Source: Bacillus sp. JCM 19058 (GTDB lineage Bacteria; Bacillota; Bacilli; Bacillales_H; Bacillaceae_D). Taken from it: a DNA stretch of 64,000 bases. Positions 28,552 through 38,471 of the stretch are shown here, piece by piece. Positions within the stretch are counted from its first letter, which is position 1, and every line of letters starts with the position of its first letter. The notes beneath the pieces were generated by a model. The model ran no database searches, had not been told where the DNA came from, and saw only the letters and a program-made list of their open reading frames with translations. Both the position numbers and the translations under genes were made by a program. The stretch lies in contig BAXO01000010.1 in the NCBI GenBank assembly GCA_001310555.1, forward strand, positions 1 through 64,000, in the 5' to 3' direction.

Positions 28552-29193
28552 ATGTCTTTAAATGAGCAATTAGAGCAAGTTGCTAAGGGAGCGGAAAATA
28601 GGTATCCAGAGGAATTTATTGAGGGGAATTGGCGCGATGTTTTGCGTCTAAAGGAACAAAGGAGTGCGGCTGGCTTAAAAGTCGGCGAAAAAGCACCCGA
28701 CTTTACACTGAACGATGCAACGGGAAAAGGACGAACACTTTCAGAGAATTTAAAATATGGTCCGGTCGTCCTCTCTTTCTACAGAGGGAGCTGGTGTCCG
28801 TATTGCAGTCTTGAACTCCGTGCATTACGCAAAATCCATTCGGAAATCGACTTTCTAGGTGCCTCTTTAATGGCAATTAGTCCCGAAAAACCTGACCTAT
28901 CCTTAAGCCTTGCCGAGAAAGAAAATTTGCCGTTTCCTGTTTTAAGCGATTCAGCAGGTGAAGTGATGCTAAGCTACCGTCTCATATGGGAATTTTCAGA
29001 CGAGCTTCGCGAACAATTTTTAAAACATCTTGATGTAGATTTAAGGAAAACAAATGAAGCCGGTTGGGTCGTTCCTGTTCCCGCTACATTTATTATTGAC
29101 GTAAATGCCGTTGTCCGCGAGCGTTATGTGAATGAAATTTTTATAAAAAGGATGGAGCCTAGCGGTATCCTTAGCGCTTTAAAGAAGTTGTGA
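28552..29193 (+). CDS. Peroxiredoxin-like AhpC/TSA-family protein
   Basis: Thioredoxin-fold protein of 213 residues, intact. After an N-terminal extension of about 40 residues it has the AhpC/TSA domain, with VGEKAPDFTLNDATGKG and the redox site YRGSWCPYC. Cys residues lie at about 84 and 87, so a CxxC pair is present instead of a lone peroxidatic Cys. Similar proteins are annotated as thiol peroxidase- or alkyl hydroperoxide reductase-like, probably reducing peroxides or disulfides. ATG 28552 has GGGGG upstream. It is the last gene of the cluster; a terminator follows about 100 nt downstream. Confidence 0.88.
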   Translation: MSLNEQLEQVAKGAENRYPEEFIEGNWRDVLRLKEQRSAAGLKVGEKAPDFTLNDATGKGRTLSENLKYGPVVLSFYRGSWCPYCSLELRALRKIHSEIDFLGASLMAISPEKPDLSLSLAEKENLPFPVLSDSAGEVMLSYRLIWEFSDELREQFLKHLDVDLRKTNEAGWVVPVPATFIIDVNAVVRERYVNEIFIKRMEPSGILSALKKL

Positions 29194-29290
29194 GTCGAAG
29201 AAAAAGTGGTAAAAATTTTTTAAGTTAGTCGTATCGATCCTAGCCTTGGCTCGCTATTAAGAAAATAGCGAAACTATTACATTTTGTGAA

Positions 29291-29332
29291 GCGGCCGTCG
29301 TCCTATATTCTAAGGACTCAGGCCGTTTTTTT
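29291..29332 (+). terminator. Rho-independent terminator of the peroxiredoxin cluster
   Basis: Stem CGGCC / GGCCG with inner TCCT / AGGA, followed by seven T. Confidence 0.7.
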
Positions 29333-29993
29333 AGCGATACTAAAGACAGTACCTGACGAGGCGACTTCCCTTTTCCTCTTACTTTAAATTCCGGATTAAT
29401 AATCTCGTCCGACTAGGTGGCGGATGAACGATAGTTTCAGAGTCAGTCTAAAAATCAATACAATAACGGTCCCCATTGACAGTAGGTGGAAGAGCAAAGC
29501 TAGATCGTAATGAAGAGATAGCTGTACATAAATATCATTACGATGACATACAAGCAATGGTACAGAATAGGAGAATCACCCAGCTTTTTACCGTGAGTAC
29601 CTACTATATGGCAAAGGAAATTATAACTAAGGGCAGTATTTAGCTATAGGCGGAGACCGTTAGGGGAAAGGAACGTCGTAAGAGTAGGTAAATATGAATC
29701 GAGTCGTGAGCGTTAATAAAGCAATCATCGGAAAAGGTATAAGAAAAAGGTTTTAAGACAAGCTTTCAAAGGAATTTTGCAAGGGGTATTGAAACAGGCT
29801 GTGACTATCCAACGCAACGCAACGTTCAACATTTATCGTCGGAATTTACTCTTATAAAGCAGGAAGATGATGTGTAAAACATTTTCTTCCGGGTATATTA
29901 TTCATGTGCAAGCAACTTATTCGCCATCGGGTTAACACAAATGATATAATCGACTCGAAGGAACCAGATAAGATCGAAAGGAGATATAAAACA
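29333..29993. other. 660-nt non-coding stretch with an inverted repeat
   Basis: No gene is supported on either strand. It holds a perfect 9-bp inverted repeat ATCGTAATG (29504-29512) / CATTACGAT (29536-29544), and a hairpin-prone segment around 29862-29889. The last part carries the trxA promoter region, with a TATAAT at about 29945-29950. It is unlike the compact spacing elsewhere in this backbone and may be a decayed or structured-RNA region. Confidence 0.4.
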
Positions 29994-30308
29994 ATGGCAA
30001 TTGTAAATGTGACGGATCAAACTTTCGCATCTGAAACAGGTGAAGGTGTTGTCCTTGCTGATTTTTGGGCACCATGGTGTGGACCTTGTAAAATGATAGC
30101 CCCTGTTCTTGAAGAGCTTGATGCAGAAATGAGCGATAAAGCAAAAATCGTGAAGCTTGATGTTGACGAAAACCAGGAGACTGCTGGCAAATATAGCGTC
30201 ATGAGCATTCCGACCTTGCTCGTTTTTAAAGACGGCGAAGTCGTCGATCAAGTTGTCGGCTTTCAACCGAAGGAAGCACTGCAAGAGCTTCTAAACAAGC
30301 ATATTTAA
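29994..30308 (+). CDS. trxA: Thioredoxin
   Basis: General cytoplasmic disulfide reductase, 104 residues, intact. The active site WCGPC is at residues 28-32 within [21 protein letters not shown]. The cis-Pro is in [13 protein letters not shown], and the C-terminal helix is [11 protein letters not shown] 29994 has AAAGGAG upstream; earlier in-frame starts are ignored. It sits between etfA and uvrC as in B. subtilis, here separated from etfA by the accessory cluster. A terminator follows at once, so it is monocistronic. Confidence 0.97.
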   Translation: MAIVNVTDQTFASETGEGVVLADFWAPWCGPCKMIAPVLEELDAEMSDKAKIVKLDVDENQETAGKYSVMSIPTLLVFKDGEVVDQVVGFQPKEALQELLNKHI

Positions 30309-30316
30309 TGAAAGGA

Positions 30317-30346
30317 GATGCCCGCTCGGTTAGGAGCGGGCATCTC
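30317..30346 (+). terminator. Rho-independent terminator of trxA
   Basis: Perfect 11-bp stem GATGCCCGCTC / GAGCGGGCATC with a 6-nt loop. The T tract after it is weak (TCTGATCT). Confidence 0.7.
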
Positions 30347-30431
30347 TGATCTAGGTTGCAAAATCCTTTGCCAATTCAAGCGGTTCACGGTATGATTTGA
30401 CAAAAGGGGCGAAGTAGGGGAGAGGTGGACG

Positions 30432-32202
30432 ATGGATCAGCTGAAAGAAAAACTAGCAATTTTGCCCGATCAGCCAGGCTGTTATTTAATGAAGGATCGG
30501 CAAGGTACGATTATTTATGTCGGGAAAGCGAAAGTATTGAAAAATCGGGTTCGTTCGTATTTTACCGGTACACACGATGGGAAAACGCAAAGACTTGTCG
30601 GTGAAATTACAGACTTTGAATATATTGTCACCTCTTCAAATATTGAAGCATTGATTCTTGAAATGAATTTAATCAAAAAGCACGATCCGAAATACAACGT
30701 TATGCTGAAGGACGATAAATCGTACCCTTATATAAAAATCACGAACGAAGAGCATCCGCGCTTAATTATCACGCGAAGGGTGAAAAAAGACGGCGGAAAA
30801 TATTTTGGCCTTATCCGAATGCGGGCGCAGCCAATGAAACAAAAAAAATGCTCGATCGTCTGTATCCGCTGCGTAAATGTCGAACGCTGCCTGAGCAGGT
30901 TTGCTTGTATTATCATATAGGCCAGTGCCTAGCGCCTTGCGTGTACGAAGTGACAGCAAAACAAAACGAGGAAATGGTCAACGAAATAGCGAAATTTCTA
31001 CGTTCTGGTCACGAAGAGGTCAAGGAGAAGCTAACGGAGAAAATGGTTCATGCTTCAGAGAATCTGGAATTCGAACGAGCTAAGGAGATACGCGATACAC
31101 TTAAACACATGGAAGCTGTCATGGAAAAGCAAAAAAATGATGATTAGCGATCGCGTTGACCGGGACGTGTTTGGTTATGCGTATGATAAAGGCTGGATGT
31201 GTGTTCAAGTCTTCTTCGTCCGGCAAGGGAAATTAATTGAACGAGACGTATCCTTGTTCCCGTTTTATCAAGAAGCGCCGGAGGATTTGCTAACGTATAT
31301 CGGTCAATTTTACCGTCATAAACAACACTTGAAGCCGCTGAACTCCTGATTCCGGCTGAAATTGATGCCAATCTGATTGAGCAGCTGCTAGAAGTGAAGG
31401 TCGTTCAGCCAAAACGAGGCAAAAAAAAGGACTTGCTAGAGCTTGCTACCGAGAATGCCTCCGTTGCATTAAAAGAAAAATTTTCATTAATTGAGCGTGA
31501 TGAGAAACGAACGATTCATGCGATAGAGCAGCTTGGCAAAGCGATGGGAATCGCTACGCCTTATCGAATCGAAGCCTTTGACAATTCCAATATTCAAGGA
31601 ATTGATCCCGTTTCAGCGATGGTTACTTTTTTTTGGACGGAAAGCCAAATCGTAAGGATTACCGTAAGTATAAAATCAAAACGGTTCAAGGTCCTGATGA
31701 TTATGGCTCAATGCGAGAGGTTGTCCGCCGCCGTTATGTGAGGCTGCTGAAAGAAAGCCTGCCGCTTCCTGATTTGATTGTAATCGATGGAGGACGCGGC
31801 CAAATAACTGCCGCTCAGGAAGTGCTTGAAGACGAATTGGGTTTATCGATTCCGGTTTGCGGTCTGGCTAAGGATGAAAAGCATCGAACTTCCCAGTTGC
31901 TCATGGGCGATCCACCAGCTGTCGTACCGTTGAAACGGGACAGCCAAGAGTTTTATTTGCTACAGCGAATTCAGGACGAAGTTCACCGGTTTGCATTGAC
32001 GTTTCACCGACAAACCCGGGCCAAAACGTTTTTTCAATCGGTATTGGACGATGTTCCGGGAGTGGGAACTAAGCGGAAGCAACAGCTCTTAAAGCATTAC
32101 GGCTCAGTCAAAAAAATGAGGGATGCAACAGTTGAAGAGTTGCAAGAGCTTGGTCTCCCAGCAAAGGTAGCTGAGGCAGTTGTAAAAAAACTACAAAATT
32201 AA
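30432..32202 (+). CDS. uvrC: Excinuclease ABC subunit C
   Basis: Nucleotide-excision-repair endonuclease, about 590 residues, full length. It has the GIY-YIG domain ([11 protein letters not shown], then [18 protein letters not shown]), a UVR domain near 31000-31090 ([17 protein letters not shown]), the RNase H-like endonuclease ([24 protein letters not shown]) and a C-terminal helix-hairpin-helix pair ([20 protein letters not shown]). At least five indels break it, around 30815, 30840, 31135, 31330-31345 and the T run 31627-31634. Every corrected joint is conserved, for example [23 protein letters not shown] 30432 has GGGGAGAGG upstream. Confidence 0.93.
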
Positions 32203-32226
32203 GCCTATTTGCCATCATTAATGAGT

Positions 32227-32260
32227 AAACACCGTTCGAGACTCGAACGGTGTTTGTTTA
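32227..32260 (+). terminator. Rho-independent terminator between uvrC and yslB
   Basis: A 14-bp perfect inverted repeat, AAACACCGTTCGAG / CTCGAACGGTGTTT, with only one base between the arms, then GTTTA. It could serve both converging genes. Confidence 0.75.
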
Positions 32261-32284
32261 TCGGCCAATCGTTATATAGCAGGC

Positions 32285-32688
32285 TTAGAACCCGTCAACC
32301 ATATCATGATGATCTGATTTGACTTGAAATAATACATGGTCGTTTTTTTACGGAATATGTCGCTTCTGATACGCGATTGAGAGAAAGCTCCAGCTGCTGG
32401 GCGAGAAAGCCTGCTTCAAGCTGATAGCAGCGTTTATCCTGCTTTCCCATCCAGTTGCCGTGCAGTTCAAATATTTTTTCGTTCCTTTTTTCTTTCAGCA
32501 ACGCTAGCTGTCCCCAATTCGCCTGATGAAAAAAAAGCAATCAGCTCTTCGGCATTATTTGCAGGGTGCTTTCGCGCTAAAGCTTTCCCTACCCAATAAA
32601 GCAAGGCATCATGATCTTGCCCGAGAATTTCTTTTAATAAATCGTTACGGATCAAATCGTATCCGAATGACAATTGTTCTTGTTCCAT
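32285..32688 (-). CDS. yslB: YslB-like DUF2507 protein
   Basis: Cytoplasmic protein of about 133 residues of unknown function (DUF2507 family). It begins MEQEQLSFGYDLIRNDLLKE and contains ALLYWVGKALARKHP and YQLEAGFLAQQLEL, which are typical of YslB. Two extra bases in T/A runs (near 32528-32535 and 32344-32350) split it. Corrected, the middle reads LIAFFHQANWGQL and the end VSDHHDMVDGF-like, closing at 32285. The start ATG (32686-32688) follows AGGTGAGGTG. yslB lies near uvrC in B. subtilis too, though its orientation here is opposite to uvrC. Confidence 0.78.
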
Positions 32689-32810
32689 CTTGTAACACCT
32701 CACCTTAAGGTATATTATAAAGCAAACTGCCTTAATTTCACTAGGGCTTCTTGCGTTAATTTTTGAAAAAGGCGTATATTATCTGTGCTTTAGCCGGAGG
32801 TATCTTTTTG

Positions 32811-34161
32811 ATGAGAGCATCTTTTAATCATGTGCTTAGTCCGTTTAGAATCATTTTATTTTCTTATGTAGCAGCAATGTTCCTTTTTAGCCTGCTGCTC
32901 TATTTACCCGTTTCTCAGCAGCCGGGTGTCGAAATGGGTTATGCTGAGGCATTATTTACCAGTGTTAGTGCTGTCAGCGTAACAGGACTGACAGTGATAG
33001 ATGTATCTGAGACGTTGAGCTATACCGGAGTCTTTTTTTTAGCCTTGGCGACTCAAATTGGCGGTATTGGAATTATGACTTTAGGGACGTTGCTTTGGAT
33101 GCTATTTAGACGAAAAATCAACCTTTCCCAAAGAATGCTAATTATGGTCGACCAAAATCAAAATAAGTTTGCGGGGCTTGTCAGCTTAATGAGAGGTATT
33201 TTTGCCGTTGCGCTATTGATCGAGCTTGTCGGTGCGCTCATCCTTGGAACATATTACCTTACATATTTTGAGAATGTCGGCGAAGCTTATTATCATGGGG
33301 CCTTTGCTGCTCTAAGCGCGTTTACTAATTCAGGCTTCGACATTACGGGGCAGTCGCTAATTCCGTTTGCCAATGACTATTTCGTCCAGACGATAACGAT
33401 GCTGTTATTGTTTGCCGGTGCGATTGGCTTTCCGGTTTTGCTTGAGTTAAAGCATTTCTTATCCAGAAAAACTCACCTGTTTAAATTTAGCTTGTTTACA
33501 AAAATTACGACGACGACATATTTTATTATTTTCGTTATTGGCGCGCTCGGCATCTGGGCAATGGAAAGTGGGAATGTCTTTCAGGGCGTTTCGTGGCATC
33601 AGCAGTTAGCCACTTCTCTTTTTGCTTCAGCTACTGCCCGAAGTGCGGGCTTGTCAACGTTTAATGTTTCGGAGTTCGGCAGTGCTACTCTCTTATTTTT
33701 GTCTGGGCTAATGATTATTGGAGCGAGTCCTTCCAGTGCCGGGGGCGGGATTCGAACGACAACGATTGCAGTTATGTTCCTTTCCATTAAAAGCTTTGCG
33801 TTAGGGAAGGAAGATGTCAAAGTGTTCGGTCGCGAAATTCATCCAGACGATCGACAAAAAGCGTTTATTGTCCTATCTGTCTTTTTCCTTTTGCTTTTTA
33901 TTGCGATTACGTTAATTGTCGCATTCGAAGGCGAGGCCGATATCCCACTCATTGCCATCATTTTCGAAACGGCATCTGCTTTCGGAACGTGCGGCTTGTC
34001 ACTCGGAATTACCTCTGAGCTTTCGATGCCGAGTCAGGTTGTTTTAATTGTGCTAATGTTAATTGGCCGCGTAGGGTTAATTGCCTTTCTGTTCTCGATT
34101 CGCAAAAAAAGAGAAGAAGAGTCATTTCAAATTTCCGACAGAGCGAATTATTATTGGATAA
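32811..34161 (+). CDS. KtrB/KtrD-type potassium uptake channel subunit
   Basis: Ion-conducting subunit of a Ktr K+ (or Na+-coupled K+) uptake system, about 449 residues. It has four M1-P-M2 repeats with pore-loop glycines in SAVSVTGLTVID, SAFTNSGFDI, ATARSAGLST and SAFGTCGLSLG. ATG 32811 follows GGAGGT, so I prefer it to the TTG at 32763. An extra T near 34125 shifts the last codons; corrected, the protein ends SFKFPTERIIIG at TAA 34159, matching KtrB termini. No ktrA/ktrC regulatory subunit is adjacent. KtrB and KtrD cannot be told apart here. K+ uptake of this type matters in salt and alkaline stress. Confidence 0.9.
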
Positions 34162-34472
34162 TAGCGAAAGAGAGCTCACCGGTTTACGTGTTATTCAGCG
34201 ATACGCGTCGAAACAGGTGAATTCTCTATTTTTTTTGTTATCCGATAGTGCAAAAGACTGAAGACGTTTTCTTGACGATGGTTTCCGATGGGGGTACAAT
34301 TAAAGCTGTATTAGATTTGTTTCGCGAAACTTAATAATTGTTTCAAGGGACTAGTGAGAATGATATACATATATTTAGTAATGGGGAGGTACTCATTTTA
34401 TAGAGAAAAAGAAATGATAACGTTTATTTGTATTTATGGGTAGCAACAATAATAATAGTGGAGGGAAAAGGT
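34162..34472. other. Intergenic stretch before sdhC
   Basis: No gene seen. It should hold the sdhCAB promoter; a convincing -35/-10 pair was not fixed. GTGGAGGG at about 34458-34465 is the sdhC ribosome site. Confidence 0.4.
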
Positions 34473-35105
34473 ATGGCCGGTACTACGGAGTATTTTAATC
34501 GTAAATTACATTCCTTGCTCGGTGTGATTCCAGTAGGGGTCTTTTTGATTCAGCATTTAGTTGTCAATCATTTCGCTACACGTGGCGCGGGGGCTTTTAA
34601 CCAGGCAGTCCATTTCATGGAAAACTTGCCGTTTCGGTACGCACTTGAAATTTTTGTTATTTTTATTCCCCTTCTCTACCATGCGATTTATGGTCTCTAC
34701 ATCGCGTTTCAGGCTAAAAACAACACGAGCCGATTCGGTTTTTTCCGGAATTGGATGTTTCGCCTACAACGTGTGACAGGGATCTTTCTTGTGATCTGGA
34801 TTTCCTGGCATGTATGGGAAACAAGGATTGCGGCTGCGCGTGGTGTCGCAGAGGTCGACTATAATATGATGGCAAACATTTTCAGTAATCCATTTATGGT
34901 TGCTTTTTACATCCTAGGAGTTGTTTCTGCAACCTTTCACTTTGCGAACGGACTATGGTCGTTTGCTGTTACTTGGGGGATTACGGTTTCGCCGCGCTCC
35001 CAGCAAATTTCAACTTACGTGACGCTTGCTATTTTCTTAGCGCTCACTTTTATCGGAATTCGAGCAATCCTCGCTTTCATTAATCCAGAATTAGCTAACA
35101 TTTAA
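34473..35105 (+). CDS. sdhC: Succinate dehydrogenase cytochrome b558 subunit
   Basis: Membrane anchor with haem b of succinate:menaquinone reductase, 210 residues, intact. It has five helices typical of the Bacillus/Wolinella type. Candidate haem-ligand histidines lie in KLHSLLGV, IQHLVVNHF, LYHAIYGLY, WISWHVWET and TFHFANGLW. ATG 34473 has GGAGGG upstream. It heads sdhCAB. The five-helix diheme form fits a menaquinone-using Gram-positive. Confidence 0.95.
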   Translation: MAGTTEYFNRKLHSLLGVIPVGVFLIQHLVVNHFATRGAGAFNQAVHFMENLPFRYALEIFVIFIPLLYHAIYGLYIAFQAKNNTSRFGFFRNWMFRLQRVTGIFLVIWISWHVWETRIAAARGVAEVDYNMMANIFSNPFMVAFYILGVVSATFHFANGLWSFAVTWGITVSPRSQQISTYVTLAIFLALTFIGIRAILAFINPELANI

Positions 35106-35119
35106 GGAGAGGGTCAAAA

Positions 35120-36888
35120 ATGAGTCAAGGCAAAGTTATTGTTGTCGGTGGCGGACTAGCCGGGCTGATGGCAGCAATTAAGGCAGCGGAAAAAGGTGTA
35201 CCTGTAGACCTATTTTCACTAGTGCCAGTCAAGCGTTCCCATTCCGTCTGTGCGCAAGGTGGAATTAATGGTGCGGTTAATACGAAAGGAGAAGGCGATT
35301 CCCCGTGGGAGCATTTTGATGATACGGTTTACGGTGGCGACTTTTTAGCAAATCAGCCTCCGGTTAAAGCAATGACAGAAGCAGCACCTGGAATTATTCA
35401 TTTAATGGATCGGATGGGCGTAATGTTTAACCGGACGCCCGAAGGTTTATTAGACTTTCGCCGCTTTGGCGGAACTCAGCATCACCGGACTGCATTTGCC
35501 GGAGCAACGACGGGTCAACAGCTATTATACGCTTTAGACGAGCAAGTGCGTCGTCATGAGACGAGTGGACTCGTGACGAAATATGAGGCTGGGAGTTTTT
35601 ATCTGCGATTATCGATGACGAAGGGGTTTGCCGCGGTATTTCAGCACAGAACTTAACGACTGCTGAAATTAAGAGCTTCCCGGGTGATGCGGTTATTATG
35701 GCTACGGGAGGTCCTGGCATTATCTTCGGAAAATCAACTAACTCCGTGATCAATACTGGTTTTGCGGCTGCAAAGCTTTATGAGCAAGGGGTTTATTATG
35801 CGAATGGAGAGTTTATCCAGATTCACCCGACAGCCATTCCTGGAGACGATAAGCTTCGTCTCATGAGTGAGTCGGCACGGGGAGAAGGTGGACGAGTTTG
35901 GACGTATAAAGACGGTAAGCTTGGTATTTCCTAGAGGAAAAGTATCCGGCATACGGAAATCTCGTTCCACGTGACATTGCAACGCGTGAAATTTTTGATG
36001 TTTGCGTGGAACAGAAGTTAGGGATTAATGGAGAAAATATGGTTTACCTTGACCTCTCCCATAAAGATCCGAAAGAGCTTGACATTAAGCTTGGCGGGAT
36101 TATTGAGATTTATGAAAAGTTTATGGGTGACGACCCACGGAAGGTGCCAATGAAAATCTTCCCTGCCGTTCACTACTCGATGGGGGGCTTATGGTCGATT
36201 ACGATCAAATGACGAACGTTCCTGGCCTCTTTGCTGCAGGGGAATGCGATTATTCGCAGCATGGTGCGAACCGACTCGGTGCGAATTCTCTGCTTTCGGC
36301 GATTTACGGCGGGATGGTTGCTGGTCCAAAAGCGCTGGAATACATTAATGGATTAGAAAAAAACGGCTGATTCTTTATCGTCGACCTTGTTTGATAATGA
36401 AGAGAAAAAAAGAACAAGAAACCTTTGATAACATTCTCAGCATGGACGGAGACGAGAATGCCTACATTCTCCATAAGGAGCTTGGTGAGTGGATGACCGA
36501 TAATGTAACAGTCGTGCGCTACAACGATAAGCTGCTTAAAACCGATGAAAAAATTCAAGAATTACTTGAACGCTACGAGAATATCAACATTAATGATACG
36601 GCAAAATGGAGCAATCAAGGGGCGTCCTTCACGCGACAGCTGGCGGGAATGCTAAACCTCGCCCGTGTCATTACCCTCGGTGCATACAACCGAAATGAAA
36701 GCCGCGGGGCTCATTATAAGCCTGACTTCCCGGAGCGGAATGATGAAGAGTTCTTAAAAACGACAAAGGCAAAATTCAATTCTGCTACGAAAGGTCCTGA
36801 CTTTGAATTTGAAGAGGTTGATACGTCGCTAATCGAGCCACGGAAACGCGACTACTCTCAGAAGAAGCAAGGAGCTGTTAAATCATGA
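35120..36888 (+). CDS. sdhA: Succinate dehydrogenase flavoprotein subunit
   Basis: FAD-bearing catalytic subunit of complex II, about 589 residues. It has the FAD Rossmann motif VVGGGLAGLMAA, the flavin-attachment region SHSVCAQGGINGAVN with the nearby His, the active-site region FIQIHPTAIPGDD and RGEGGRVW, and GECDYSQHGANRLGANSL. Five indels interrupt it (near 35592, 35926, 36193, the A run near 36358-36365 and another near 36405-36411). All restored joints are conserved, such as MGGLWVDYDQMTNVPGLFAA. It overlaps sdhB by 4 nt (ATGA), indicating translational coupling. Confidence 0.95.
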
Positions 36889-37636
36889 GTGAAAAAACAA
36901 TTAAGTTTAAGGTTCTGCGTCAGTCAGATCCTGACAGCAGTCCGTATGAGGAGGAATTTGAAGTTCCTTATCGCCCGAATATGAACGTCATTTCGGCATT
37001 GATGGAATTTCGAAGAAATCCAGTTAACATAAATGGAGAAAAGACAACACCGATTGCTTGGGATATGAACTGCTTGGAGGAGGTATGCGGCGCCTGTTCA
37101 ATGGTGATTAACGGGAAGCTCGTCAATCATGTACAGCGCTTGTTGATAAGCTCGAGCAGCCGATTCGACTGGAGCCGATGAAAACCTTCCCGGTTGTGCG
37201 TGACCTCGTCGTTGACCGTAGCCGGATGTTCGATTCACTAAAGCAAGTAAAAGCATGGATTCCGATTGATGGCACGTACGATTTAGGTCCAGGTCCCCGT
37301 ATGGCAGAATCAAAGCGACAATGGGCGTATGAACTGTCTAAATGTATGACATGCGGTGTCTGCCTCGAGTCATGCCCGAACGTCAACAGTAAGTCCGACT
37401 TTATCGGTCCAGCAGCACTGTCACAGGTTCGGTTGTTTAATGCGCACCCAACGGGTGAGATGAATAAAGCGGAGCGACTGGGGACGATTATGGAAGAAGG
37501 CGGATTAACAAATTGCGGGAACTCGCAAAACTGCGTCCAGTCCTGTCCGAAAGGAATCCCGCTGACGACATCAATTGCTGCTTTGAATCGTTCGACCACC
37601 TTACAATCGTTTAAGAACTTTTTCGGTGGAGAATAA
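36885..37636 (+). CDS. sdhB: Succinate dehydrogenase iron-sulfur subunit
   Basis: Electron-transfer subunit of about 250 residues with three Fe-S clusters. The [2Fe-2S] ligands are in CLEEVCGACSMVINGK, and the C-terminal clusters are in CMTCGVCLESCPN and CGNSQNCVQSCPKG. ATG 36885 overlaps the sdhA stop. A missing G near 37118 hides the middle; restored, it reads INGKARQSCTALVDKLEQ. A terminator follows 14 nt after the stop, closing sdhCAB. Confidence 0.95.
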
Positions 37637-37649
37637 TTATATGCTTAGT

Positions 37650-37684
37650 AAAGGCTGCCAGACAATTGTCTAGCAGCCTTTTGA
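37650..37684 (+). terminator. Rho-independent terminator of sdhCAB
   Basis: Stem AAAGGCTGC / GCAGCCTTT with a 14-nt loop, followed by TTGAATTG. Confidence 0.75.
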
Positions 37685-37865
37685 ATTGAGGGGGGGAGGG
37701 GGACGAGTTGGAGAGTCTAATGAATTCCTTCTCCTTGCTCCCCTCCGGTTGACAGGCCTATCCAAGAAAAGGCCGTTCCTCATTATTTTATAGAAGTGTT
37801 CACTCTGCGGTCTCTTCGATGATTAGCATAACCCTTAAAAAAAATTAAAACAAAGCATCACAACA

Positions 37866-37903
37866 CTGGTTCAAAGAGAGTCATCATGCTCCTTTTGAAC
37901 CAG
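37866..37903. repeat. Perfect 10-bp inverted repeat between sdhB and gerE
   Basis: CTGGTTCAAA (37866-37875) and TTTGAACCAG (37894-37903), separated by 18 nt. No T tract follows on either strand, so it is not an obvious terminator. The surrounding 37690-37965 holds no gene. Confidence 0.6.
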
Positions 37904-37966
37904 AATTGTGCAGCTGTGACATTCAGTTTAACCGGTGAATCAAACGGACAAAGATACCTCGAACAA

Positions 37967-38003
37967 ATCATCACCAGAGGGAGAAGCCCCCCTCTTTGAT
38001 GAT
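37967..38003 (-). terminator. Rho-independent terminator of gerE (minus strand)
   Basis: On the minus strand ATCATCA...AGAGGG pairs with CCCTCT...TGATGAT and is followed by TTTGTT, just past the gerE stop. Confidence 0.65.
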
Positions 38004-38018
38004 AAGTTGCACTTCACA

Positions 38019-38242
38019 TTATATTTCAAGGTCACCTAGTCTAATCAGTTCAATAACGCTTGAGAGCGCCCCTTAACCCCCAATTTTTGCATTGTATTCG
38101 ATATGTGATTCCGTACAGTCTTCTCACTTATGAAAAGTTGCTGCGCGATTTCCTTCGTTGTTTTGTCTTGGACTAGTAATTCAAATACTTCGCGTTCCCT
38201 TTTCGTAAGTAAGGGCTTAGGTCCGAATTCTGCTCCTTCCAA
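38019..38242 (-). CDS. gerE: Spore-coat transcription factor GerE
   Basis: LuxR-type DNA-binding protein of 74 residues when corrected, exactly the B. subtilis length. It regulates late mother-cell genes for coat proteins. The sequence KPLLTKREREVFELLVQDKT and ISEKTVRNHISNTMQKLGVK is almost identical to the B. subtilis protein. TTG 38242 is the probable start, 8 nt after AAGGAG; a GTG three codons earlier overlaps the ribosome site. A missing G near 38047 truncates it early; restored, it ends ALLELIRLGDLEI. A sigma-K-like promoter lies upstream. Confidence 0.95.
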
Positions 38243-38323
38243 TGAGTTCACTCCTTCTTGCTCGGGCTTGAATAGGACAATCAGAAAAGAAATTATCCTC
38301 TGACTGAAGGGTCTTAGTCATCA

Positions 38324-38351
38324 TAGTATATGTGTGTGTGAATTCAGTTGT
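38324..38351 (-). promoter_or_regulatory. Sigma-K-type promoter of gerE
   Basis: Minus-strand -10 CATATACTA (38324-38332) fits CATANNNTA. An AC dinucleotide (38350-38351) stands 17 nt upstream, the sigma-K -35 signature. B. subtilis gerE is transcribed by sigma-K. Confidence 0.65.
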
Positions 38352-38441
38352 GATAGGCCCTGTCAAAACTGATAAAAGAATAGTATAGTGCCTAAAAATT
38401 GGTCATATACGTGGTTAAACGAAATTTTGAGCCTCTTGCTA

Positions 38442-38471
38442 TTGAAAGAATAAATTTGATTATGATATAAT
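38442..38471 (+). promoter_or_regulatory. Sigma-A promoter far upstream of ptsH
   Basis: TTGAAA at 38442-38447, an 18-nt spacer and TATAAT at 38466-38471. It would start a long leader or a small RNA ahead of ptsHI. Confidence 0.55.

Noticed and set aside
29333..29993. Group II intron or IS remnant before trxA
   Set aside because: No domain V-like hairpin, no reverse transcriptase or transposase frame and no flanking target duplication could be seen.
34428..34472. Earlier start for sdhC
   Set aside because: The upstream extension has no ribosome site, whereas ATG 34473 has one and matches the usual SdhC N-terminus.
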